From the NCBI RefSeq assembly GCF_018324205.1, contig NZ_AP023356.1:8996501-9060500 (forward strand): a stretch of 64,000 nucleotides of DNA, read 5' to 3'. This document shows positions 1 through 6,847 of the stretch, in pieces. The notes beneath the pieces are model-generated. The model searched no databases. It was given only the letters and a program-made list of their open reading frames with translations, and was not told the DNA's origin. This DNA is from Actinoplanes ianthinogenes. Its GTDB lineage: Bacteria; Actinomycetota; Actinomycetes; Mycobacteriales; Micromonosporaceae. Every line of letters begins with the position of its first letter. Positions within the stretch are counted from its first letter, which is position 1. The position numbers and the translations under genes are program-made.

Positions 1-377
1 TCCCCGTAGGCCACGGCGCTCACCCGGTGCGCGGCCAGGTCGTCGCCGATGCGGGTGAATAGCTCGTCCTTGCAGTGGTAGCACCGGTCCGGGCCGTTGC
101 GCCGGTACTCGGACCGCTCGCCCTCGTGCGTGACCACCTCGACCACCGGCACGCCGATGTGCCGGGCCACCCGGTGCGCGGCGGCGCGTTCGGCCTCCGG
201 CAGGCTCGCGGACACCCCGAGCACGGCGAGCACCCGGTCCGGGCCGAGCGCCTGGGTCGCCAGGGCGAGCAGCAGCGAGGAGTCGACACCGCCCGAGAAC
301 GCCACCGCGAGGCGATCGATTCCGGTCAGCAGCTTGCCGAGCTCGGTCACCACCTCGTCGACCGTCATGCCGTCCAT
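1..377 (-). CDS. larE: LarE, ATP-dependent sacrificial sulfur transferase (3' end beyond left edge)
   Basis: LarE-type PP-loop enzyme that adenylates and sulfurates the nicotinic-acid-derived cofactor of nickel-pincer lactate racemase, in the cytoplasm. About 125 N-terminal residues are visible. They contain the PP-loop SGGVDSS (residues 28-34), which binds ATP, and further on CYHCKDELF, a Cys-pair block typical of the LarE/NadE-like family. The sacrificial cysteine would lie beyond the window. ATG at 377 is chosen; an in-frame ATG (MTV) three codons later is an alternative. It lies 68 bp downstream of larA on the same strand and is probably cotranscribed. LarB and LarC, if present, would lie to the left. 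The family call rests on the motifs plus the larA neighbour. Confidence 0.85.
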   Translation of the reverse strand, partial: MDGMTVDEVVTELGKLLTGIDRLAVAFSGGVDSSLLLALATQALGPDRVLAVLGVSASLPEAERAAAHRVARHIGVPVVEVVTHEGERSEYRRNGPDRCYHCKDELFTRIGDDLAAHRVSAVAYG

Positions 378-445
378 CGTGTTCTCCCTTCACCGGCGGG
401 CTACAGCTCATCGCAGGACGACAGCCGTCGCAAGCGCTCGACCGG

Positions 446-1668
446 TCACCGCAGGCGGAACAGGACCTCGCCGGCCTGGGAGACCACGAAGGAGTCCGCG
501 GCCAGCGCCTCCAGGTCGATGGTCGCCGGATCGAGGTAGTCGAGGTTCGCCGCCCGGACCACCGGCTCGGGAATGCCGGTGGCCAGGGTGACGGTGACCC
601 GCGGCCGCTCGCCGCCGACCGGATCCCAGGTCCCGGCCCCGCGCAGGTGCGTGGAGTGCGCGAGCACCCCCAGTGCTGGTCCTGGAACCGGTCCCACTGC
701 TTCACGAAGTAGTCCCGGCAGTGATACCCGATCTGCTCGATCTCCGGGTGCATCGCGGAGATGCGCGTGATGTGCGGCGCGTAGATGATCACCTGCCCGC
801 CGTCGGCGACGATCGGCTCCACCTTGTAGAACCCCTTCGCCCCGGTCCACATGTCGTCGTACTTCGCGGGGATGATGGACAGGACCCGGCGTACCGGCGC
901 GTCCAAATACTCGACGTGGGTCCGCGCGGAGACATCCGCGCACGCCGCCCACGCCGCCTCCGGCTCACCGAACGACATCGCGTGCAGGTCCCCGGACCCC
1001 GACTTGACCACCAGGCACAGCGCGAGACGCCGCGACGGGATCATCCCCGCCGCCTCGTCGATCAGCGCCCGGACCGGGGTGATCCCGCGGGTCCCGATGA
1101 TCTCGGCGCTGCTGATCAGTGCCCCGAGCCAGTGCGAGAAGTCGATGATCTCCTGGCCGGCGATGCCGGGGAAGAAGTACTTGTTCCCGCCGGAGAAGCC
1201 GACCACCTCGTGCGGGAAGACCGGCCCGACCACCAGGCAGACGTCATGCTCGACCACCGCGCGGTTCAGTGTGACGTCGATCGGCTGTTTCATCCGCCCC
1301 TCGGACAGCTCCGCCACCCGGTCGGCGGAGATCCGCCCGAGCGACACCAGCGTCTCGGGCAGCCACCACTCGTGGTTGCGGATCTCGAACCCCGGATACG
1401 GCCCGCCCAGGTGCTTCGCCAGCTGCGCCGCGGACATCGGAGCGTGCGTGCCCAGCGCGATCAGCACGGTCACCGCCGCCGCCCGTCCGTGCAGCGCCTC
1501 GTGCACCGCGCTCAGCAGCAGCGGCAGCGGGCAGCTGCGGGTGGCGTCCGGAACGATCACACACACCCGGCGCCCGTCGAGGTCCTCGGCCGCCAGGCGG
1601 GCCAGCACGAACGCGCGGATGGCGGCCGGGTCGAGCACGTGCCCGGCGCCGCCGATCAGATCAGTCAT
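446..1668 (-). pseudogene. larA: Lactate racemase catalytic subunit LarA, with an apparent 1-base frameshift
   Basis: LarA interconverts D- and L-lactate with a nickel-pincer nucleotide cofactor. Reading from ATG 1668, the first ~330 codons match LarA. They include His99 and the block His153, Lys163, His179, whose 10- and 16-residue spacing is that of the family's His174/Lys184/His200. After QDQHWG the frame is lost. The correct continuation (VLAHSTHLRGAGTWDP to the stop at 446) lies one frame over. The break maps to a run of five C at 667-671 (five G on the coding strand); one more base would restore a ~407-aa protein of normal length. This is either a sequencing or assembly error in a homopolymer or a recent inactivating mutation. 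All visible active-site residues lie upstream of the break. larE follows immediately. Confidence 0.85.
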
Positions 1669-1746
1669 GTCTGGCAGCCTGCGCCCGCGACCCGCCGGGC
1701 GGCAACCGCACCGCCGGACCGGTGAGCGCTGTGTGAGGATCAGGCG

Positions 1747-2571
1747 GTGACTCCTGCTCGGCCGCGCGTGCTCTACGTCAGCGACCTGGCCTACGACGCC
1801 CGTGGACGCCGGTACTGCGACGAGGACATCTACCTGACCTCCCGGCTGCGCGCGCGGTTCGACCTGGCGGTCTGTCACCCGCTGGACGCCCGCGCCCTGA
1901 TGGCCGATTTCGATCTGGTGGTCGTGCGCAACAGCGGTCCGGTGCTCAACTACCGGGCCGAGTACGACGCGTTCCGCGCGGCCGCCGCCGCGACGGGTGC
2001 GCGGGTCTACACCGAGCTGACCGGCAAGGGGGACATGGCCGGCAAGCAGTACCTGATCGACCTGTTCGCCGGCGGGTACCCGGTGATCCCCACCGTCGAC
2101 CGGCTCGCGGACGCCGGGCGGCTGCCGGAGACCAGCAGGTACGTGACGAAGCCGAAGTTCGGCGCGGACTCGGCCGGTCTGCTGATCGTCGACCGGGCCG
2201 AGCTGCCCGGGCTCGACTACACGGACCTGCTGGTCCAGCCGTTCATCGACTTCGAGTACGAGGTGTCCTTCTACTACGTCGACCACGATTTCCAGTACGC
2301 CCTGCACGCGCCCCGGCCGGACCGGCGCTGGGACGTCGAACCGTACGAGCCCGACGAGGCCGACCTGGCCTTCGCGCGGCGCTTCATCGACTGGAACGAC
2401 ATCACTCACGGCATCCAGCGGGTGGACGCCTGCCGGACTCGCGAGGGCGCTCTGCTGCTCGTGGAACTGGAGGACCTCAATCCGTACCTGTCCCTGGACC
2501 GCGTCGCCCCCGCCTGCCGCGACCGATTTGTCGAAGCGATGACGAAGGCGCTGCTGAGGTCCGTCTCCTAG
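1747..2571 (+). CDS. ATP-grasp-like protein (RimK/glutathione-synthetase type), function unknown
   Basis: A 274-aa cytoplasmic protein with the layout of small ATP-grasp ligases. Residues 1-60 look like a Rossmann-type pre-ATP-grasp segment (RVLYVSDLAYDARG, VVVRNSG). A Lys-rich middle follows (TGKGDMAGKQY, KPKFGADSAG), then acidic strands (QPFIDFEYEVSFYYVD) and a C-terminal ELEDLNPYLSLD resembling the E-x-N Mg/ATP site. I cannot assign a substrate. GTG at 1747 is preceded by GAGGATCAGG as ribosome binding site. It is divergent from larA (78 bp apart) and convergent with the SDR gene (15 bp apart), so nothing suggests an operon partner. Confidence 0.6.
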   Translation: MTPARPRVLYVSDLAYDARGRRYCDEDIYLTSRLRARFDLAVCHPLDARALMADFDLVVVRNSGPVLNYRAEYDAFRAAAAATGARVYTELTGKGDMAGKQYLIDLFAGGYPVIPTVDRLADAGRLPETSRYVTKPKFGADSAGLLIVDRAELPGLDYTDLLVQPFIDFEYEVSFYYVDHDFQYALHAPRPDRRWDVEPYEPDEADLAFARRFIDWNDITHGIQRVDACRTREGALLLVELEDLNPYLSLDRVAPACRDRFVEAMTKALLRSVS

Positions 2572-2586
2572 ATGGAGGCCGGCGCG

Positions 2587-3297
2587 TCAGCCGAAGAGGG
2601 CGGCGGGGATGTCGGCGTAGAAGAGCGCGGGATCTCCGGAGAGGGCGGCCTTGACGTTGGCGGTGGGCGCGTCGGCGATCACTTCCAGCTTGCCCGCTTC
2701 CAGGCCGTCCAGGGCCGCGGTGACCACCTGGATCGGCGGCAGTTTGGGAATGTCGTAGCCGGCCATCATGTCGGTGTCGGCGATGGCCAGGGCCAGGGCG
2801 GTGACCTGCGTCTTCTGGTCGGCCAGCTCCAGCCGGATGCCGTTGGTCAGGGACCACTCCGCGGCCTTGGAGGCGGCGTAGCCGTTGCTGGACGGGGCGA
2901 AGACGTACCAGCTCAGTGCCGAGATGACGTTGAGGATGGCGCCACCGGCGAGCCGCGGGGCGAAGGCGCGGGTGACATTGAGCGTGCCCCAGAAGTTGGT
3001 GTCGAACTCACGGCGGATGTTGTCCGTGTCGGGACCCAGCAGCGGGGCGTTCGTCGAGATGCCGGCGTTGTTGACGAGGATGTCGAGGTCGCCCACCTGC
3101 GCCGCCGCGGCCGCGATGGAGGCCGGGTCGGTGATGTCCAGCCGCAGCGGGACGACGCCGGGGACGTCGATCAGGTCGGGCCGGCGGGCGGTGGCGTAGA
3201 CCGTACTGGCGCCGCGAGCGAGGAGAGCCTCGGCGAAGGCCTTGCCGAGGCCGCGGTTGGCGCCGGTTACGAGTGCTTTTGCTCCGTTGATCTGCAT
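2587..3297 (-). CDS. SDR-family NAD(P)-dependent oxidoreductase
   Basis: Classical short-chain dehydrogenase of 236 aa. TGANRGLG near residues 11-18 is the glycine-rich nucleotide-binding motif, NNAG is present, and the catalytic Ser/Tyr/Lys are seen in ISALSWYVFAPSSNGYAASK. The substrate cannot be told. It is transcribed divergently from a MerR-type regulator gene, which very likely controls it. The promoter between them has the long -35/-10 spacer of MerR-activated promoters, and its -10 places the transcription start at or next to the ATG (no Shine-Dalgarno needed). Confidence 0.85.
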   Translation of the reverse strand: MQINGAKALVTGANRGLGKAFAEALLARGASTVYATARRPDLIDVPGVVPLRLDITDPASIAAAAAQVGDLDILVNNAGISTNAPLLGPDTDNIRREFDTNFWGTLNVTRAFAPRLAGGAILNVISALSWYVFAPSSNGYAASKAAEWSLTNGIRLELADQKTQVTALALAIADTDMMAGYDIPKLPPIQVVTAALDGLEAGKLEVIADAPTANVKAALSGDPALFYADIPAALFG

Positions 3298-3303
3298 ACC
3301 GCT

Positions 3304-3335
3304 ACGCTAAGACCTCACGTTGACGTCAGAGGCAA
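3304..3335 (-). promoter_or_regulatory. MerR-type promoter of the SDR gene, probably leaderless
   Basis: On the minus strand TTGCCT (3335-3330) and TAGCGT (3309-3304) are separated by 20 bp, the over-long spacing of MerR-family promoters. The spacer holds a dyad (3313-3332) with CCTC/GAGG ends and a half AACGTGAGG much like SoxR/MerR boxes, plus a perfect 8-bp TGACGTCA (3321-3328). The predicted start site falls at about 3297, the A of the SDR start codon. Confidence 0.55.
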
Positions 3336-3355
3336 GTGTTGCGAGGTGGATCACT

Positions 3356-3718
3356 GTGCGGATCGGGGATCTGGCCACCAAGGCGCAGGTGAGCGTGCGG
3401 GCGCTGCGGTATTACGAGGAGCAGGGACTGCTGGCCTCGACGCGTAGTGAGAGCGGGCAGCGGCTCTACCGGGACTCGGCGGTCGGCCGGGTGCGGCTGA
3501 TCCAGCAGCTGTACGGCGCGGGGCTGTCCAGCAAGACGATCGCGGAGCTCCTGCCGTGCGTGGACGCCAAGGTCAGCACGCCGGAGTCGCGGAAACTGCT
3601 GGTGGCCGAGCGGGACCGGATCGACACGCAGATCGCCGAGCTGACGCTGGCCCGGGACCGGCTCAACGACATCATCGACGCGACGTCGAGGCCGAACCCG
3701 CAGTGTGATTACGTGTGA
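3356..3718 (+). CDS. MerR-family transcriptional regulator
   Basis: A 120-aa one-domain MerR regulator. It begins (M/V)RIGDLATKAQVSVRALRYYEEQGLL, the family's winged-helix N-terminus, followed by a coiled-coil dimerisation helix (ESRKLLVAERDRIDTQIAELT). GTG 3356 is chosen because MerR proteins start exactly at MRIG; an upstream TTG at 3320 would add 12 unrelated residues. The single C-terminal cysteine (PQCDYV) might serve in sensing, but no metal-site pattern is evident. It probably activates the divergent SDR gene across the shared promoter. Confidence 0.88.
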   Translation: MRIGDLATKAQVSVRALRYYEEQGLLASTRSESGQRLYRDSAVGRVRLIQQLYGAGLSSKTIAELLPCVDAKVSTPESRKLLVAERDRIDTQIAELTLARDRLNDIIDATSRPNPQCDYV

Positions 3719-3749
3719 TGGACACGCCCGCCGGGGCGGGCGTGTCCAT
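3718..3749. terminator. Bidirectional hairpin terminator between merR-like and dienelactone hydrolase genes
   Basis: A perfect 14-bp stem (3718-3731 with 3736-3749) closes a 4-nt CGGG loop. It starts on the last base of the MerR stop codon and lies 26 bp beyond the end of the convergent hydrolase gene. No U-tract, as is common in actinomycetes. Confidence 0.7.
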
Positions 3750-3774
3750 CCTCGGCGAGTGGCCGAGCCGGCGG

Positions 3775-4446
3775 TCAGCTCCCGACGTGCTCGTGCAGGA
3801 AGGCGACGGCCCGGGACCAGGCCAGCTTCGCGGCCTCCGGGTCGTGGGTGCCGATCAGGTTCTCGTCGTTGAGGAAGGCGTGGCCGGCCTCGTAGACGTG
3901 CAGCTCCGCATTCTTCAGCCGGCCGAACAGGTCGCGGACGGCGTCCAGCGGGATCCGGTCCTTGGTCGCGTAATGGCCCTGCACCGCGCCGCGGATGCGG
4001 GACGCGACTTCGTCGGGGTTCTGCGGGAAGCCGTAGAACGGGACGGCGGCCGAGACCTGCTCCGGGCGGTCGGCGGCGAGCTGGAGGACGAAACCGCCGC
4101 CCATGCAGAAGCCGATCACGCCGACCGTGCTGCTGGTGACCGCCTCCTGGGCGAGCAGGAAGTCGACCGCGCCGGCGAGGTCCTTGGCCGCGCGGTCGGC
4201 GGGCATCTCGGTCATCAGCTGCTGGGCCTCGGCGGCGTCGTGGGTGGTCGCACCGCCGTACAGGTCGGGGGCGAGCGCGACGAAACCCTCGGCGGCCAGA
4301 CGCCGGGTGATGTCGGCGATGTGGTCGGTGAGGCCCCACCACTCCTGGATGACGATCACGCCCGGACCGGTGCCCGCCTCGGGGAGCTGAAGGTAACCGT
4401 GCGCCTGTCCGCCGTTGCTGGGGAAGGTGACATTTTGTACGGACAT
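3775..4446 (-). CDS. Dienelactone hydrolase family protein
   Basis: An alpha/beta hydrolase of 223 aa in the dienelactone hydrolase family. Catalytic Cys114 sits in GFCMGGG, Asp163 in ATKDRIP and His189 in EAGHAF; Glu35 in IQEWWG is the residue that orients the cysteine in this family. Members hydrolyse lactone or ester bonds, in chlorocatechol breakdown or as general esterases; the substrate here is unknown. ATG 4446 is preceded by AGGAGAG at good spacing, so a longer reading frame starting at 4503 is rejected. The next upstream gene on the same strand (DUF4262) ends 115 bp away. Confidence 0.88.
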   Translation of the reverse strand: MSVQNVTFPSNGGQAHGYLQLPEAGTGPGVIVIQEWWGLTDHIADITRRLAAEGFVALAPDLYGGATTHDAAEAQQLMTEMPADRAAKDLAGAVDFLLAQEAVTSSTVGVIGFCMGGGFVLQLAADRPEQVSAAVPFYGFPQNPDEVASRIRGAVQGHYATKDRIPLDAVRDLFGRLKNAELHVYEAGHAFLNDENLIGTHDPEAAKLAWSRAVAFLHEHVGS

Positions 4447-4561
4447 GTGCTCTCCTGACCCGTGGTTGATCTTTTGAGACATTACCGGGTGCCGTCCCGA
4501 CAACGGCGGCGACGTCGACGGCCCGGCCGGCGGGGGGACGCGGGCCGAGATCGTCGCGGAG

Positions 4562-5101
4562 CTAAAGGTCCTGCGTCCAGACGCCCTGCGGGTGCTCCTC
4601 GGGGAGTCGCCAGAGTTGTGGTTGGCGGTGCTCCAGGGCCGGGTCGGCGTCGGGCTCCCCGACGAAGTGGCCGTCCCGGTCCGGCCAGACGACCTGGAGG
4701 AACGGCACCGGCGGGCGGCGGTAGAAGCCCATGGCGCGGCCGAAGAAAGCTCGGTACCAGCGCTGGTCGATGGGCTTGAGATGCACCGGGTGCCGCTCGA
4801 TCACCTCATGGTGGACCTGATCGGCGCCGAGCGTGCCGGCCCGCGCCGCGAGGTTGTTGAGACAGGCCTTCATCGCGTTGACGTCGAGGCCGAACATGGC
4901 GAGTTCGGCCGTGCCGTGGCTGTGCCAGAGCCCGATGGTGTAGGCCCAGCCCGGTCCCTGGGCGTCCTCGGGAATCATCGTGACGCCCCAGCCGTACCGG
5001 CGGATGTTGTCGATGGCGCGGGCGTCGAGCGCGTCCTGCTGATCGCGATCGCCGTAGTCGCGGCACATGATGCAGCGGCATCGCGGTGGGGCTTCGCTCA
5101 C
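4562..5101 (-). CDS. DUF4262 domain-containing protein
   Basis: A protein of about 179 aa whose core matches DUF4262, a domain of unknown function common in actinobacteria: an N-terminal GWGVTMIPEDAQGPGWAYTIGLW block, then HSHGTAELAMFGLD and a Trp/Tyr-rich second half (RWYRAFFGRAMGFYRR, FLQVVWPDRDGHF). Near the N-terminus is a small Cys cluster (CRCIMC). GTG 5101 gives a compact protein; the frame is open to 5164, so a longer start is possible. No functional inference can be drawn from its neighbours. Confidence 0.75.
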   Translation of the reverse strand: MSEAPPRCRCIMCRDYGDRDQQDALDARAIDNIRRYGWGVTMIPEDAQGPGWAYTIGLWHSHGTAELAMFGLDVNAMKACLNNLAARAGTLGADQVHHEVIERHPVHLKPIDQRWYRAFFGRAMGFYRRPPVPFLQVVWPDRDGHFVGEPDADPALEHRQPQLWRLPEEHPQGVWTQDL

Positions 5102-5191
5102 GCCGATGAGCGTATGGCAGCAACGCGTGGCGGCCGAGCGGGCCCGCGTCGCATGCCGGAACAAGCCGTTGCGACGCGGGGCCCGGCCGGG

Positions 5192-6643
5192 TCAGCTGCC
5201 GGCGGGCGCGGGCGACACCGGGGTCGCGGGGCGGCGGCGGAAGGTGCCGATCAGGAAGTCCAGGACCAGGAAGGCCAGCAGCGGGATGCCGAACAGCGGC
5301 AGGAACCAGCCGAGGGCGAACAGGGCCGGCAGCCCGGCCGCGATCGTCCAGGCCGGCAGCCCGGTCCACCACGAGCCGCGGGCGGGCGGCGCGCCGGCCA
5401 GGGCGCGACGGTCAGCGCGGGTCGGGCGGCGCTGCCACCACATGCGATAACCCCAGATGATCACGCAGATCAGGCCGAGGGCCAGGGCGGCCAGGACGAT
5501 CTGGTTGGCCAGGCCGAACAGGTTGCCCATGTGGGCGTAGATGCCCCACTGGGTGAGCTTGGCGAGCAGCGGCCAGTCGGCGAAGTCGATCCGCTCGACG
5601 ATCGTGCCGTTCGCGTCGACGGCGACGCTGTCCCGGCCGACCGGCCAGAGGCTGTCGTTGCCGGTGACGCTCCAAGCGGTGTTCGCGTCGGCCGGGACGC
5701 TGATCGACACCGGTCCGGTCAGTCCGGCGTCGCGGGCGCTCCGGTACACGGTGGTGATCGCGGCCGGGTCGACGGCGGCGGCGTCCGAGCCGCCCATCGC
5801 CATGCCGCCGTGGTGAGCGCCGCCGGTGCTCGCCGCCGCGGCGCCGGTCAGGTCGGTCGAGACCGACGGGCGGCCGGCGCCGAGCGAGTCGATGAACGCG
5901 CTGAAGTTCTCGCCGGCATGGGTCGACCAGGTCAGGCCGGTCGCGGAGAGGAAGAGCAGGCCGGCGGTGAGCCACATGCCGGTGGCGGCGTGCCAGCCGC
6001 GGGTGCGGCGCACGCCCTTCTTGGCGGACAGGTCGGGGGCGAGCAGGCGGCGGGCGGTGCGGTTGCCGCGCAGGCGCCGCCACCAGAGGAGCACGCCGCC
6101 GAGCGCGATCACCCACAGCCAGCTGGCGGCCAGCTCCGAGTAGAGCGCTCCGGTGTCGCCCAGATGCAGGTTGGCGTGCAGGTTGTCCAGCCACTCGGTG
6201 AGCGGGGTGGCGGTCCACCAGGTGGTGAGCCGGCCGGTGACCGTGCCGGTGAACGGGTCGACGTAGACCGTGTGCTGGTGGTCGGCGTCCAGTGCCGGGT
6301 CGCTGAAGTCGACCTGCGTGGTGGTGTCGTCGTGCCCTGGGCGTACCGAAAGCAGGTCTCCGGAAGGGTTCGCGGCCCGGGCCGCGGCAACCTGCTCAGC
6401 CAGGGGCAACGCCGCGGTTCCGGGGTTGGCGACGGTCAGTTCGGTGCTGTAGACGGCCCGCTCGATCTGCGGGGCGAACGCGTAGAGGATGCCGGTCGTG
6501 GCGGCGACCAGCAGGAACGGGGCGACCAGGAGGCCGGCGTAGAAGTGCAGGCGCAGCAGCAGCGCGCCGAACGCGGACTGCTGTCGTGGGGTGCGGACCG
6601 GCGGCGTAACGACCGGTTCGGTGACGTCGGGGGAGATGGCCAT
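5192..6643 (-). CDS. PepSY domain membrane protein (iron-regulated membrane protein type)
   Basis: A 483-aa integral membrane protein of the PepSY-associated TM family. Hydrophobic segments lie at about 35-58, 171-190, 222-240, 378-398 and 430-465. The first is followed by an extracellular PepSY-like domain (VAAARAANPSGDLLSVRPG), with further PepSY-like sequence after TM3. A His/Met/Gly patch (AHHGGMAMGG, ~276-285) sits in the large loop and could bind metal. Relatives are linked to siderophore or copper uptake and flavin reduction; the specific role here is unknown. ATG 6643 follows GAGGACAG. It is divergent from the RCC1-repeat gene. Confidence 0.8.
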   Translation of the reverse strand: MAISPDVTEPVVTPPVRTPRQQSAFGALLLRLHFYAGLLVAPFLLVAATTGILYAFAPQIERAVYSTELTVANPGTAALPLAEQVAAARAANPSGDLLSVRPGHDDTTTQVDFSDPALDADHQHTVYVDPFTGTVTGRLTTWWTATPLTEWLDNLHANLHLGDTGALYSELAASWLWVIALGGVLLWWRRLRGNRTARRLLAPDLSAKKGVRRTRGWHAATGMWLTAGLLFLSATGLTWSTHAGENFSAFIDSLGAGRPSVSTDLTGAAAASTGGAHHGGMAMGGSDAAAVDPAAITTVYRSARDAGLTGPVSISVPADANTAWSVTGNDSLWPVGRDSVAVDANGTIVERIDFADWPLLAKLTQWGIYAHMGNLFGLANQIVLAALALGLICVIIWGYRMWWQRRPTRADRRALAGAPPARGSWWTGLPAWTIAAGLPALFALGWFLPLFGIPLLAFLVLDFLIGTFRRRPATPVSPAPAGS

Positions 6644-6847
6644 CGGCTGTCCTCGTCGAGGTGTCGGCGGCGCGCGAAGGGGTGCGCCGGCATCCGGGAG
6701 TTGCAGTCGACGCACCGGCGTCCCGAGGCGTCGCAGCGGTAGTCGCCGGCGGGATGCGGATGGTTCCCCGGTACTTCTCAGAATTCTCCGGGCGAGCCGG
6801 GCCGGACCGGGTGACACTGCTCGTCGGTGCTCTCGAAGGGACCGGCG

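Noticed and set aside
673..1725. Plus-strand open frames across larA
   Set aside because: They have no recognisable domain and run opposite to clear LarA sequence with intact active-site residues.
4592..6742. 716-codon plus-strand open frame (and many like it over 300 codons)
   Set aside because: It lies antisense to DUF4262 and the PepSY gene, is Arg/Gly/Pro-biased and shows no domain. Long antisense frames are expected at this GC content.
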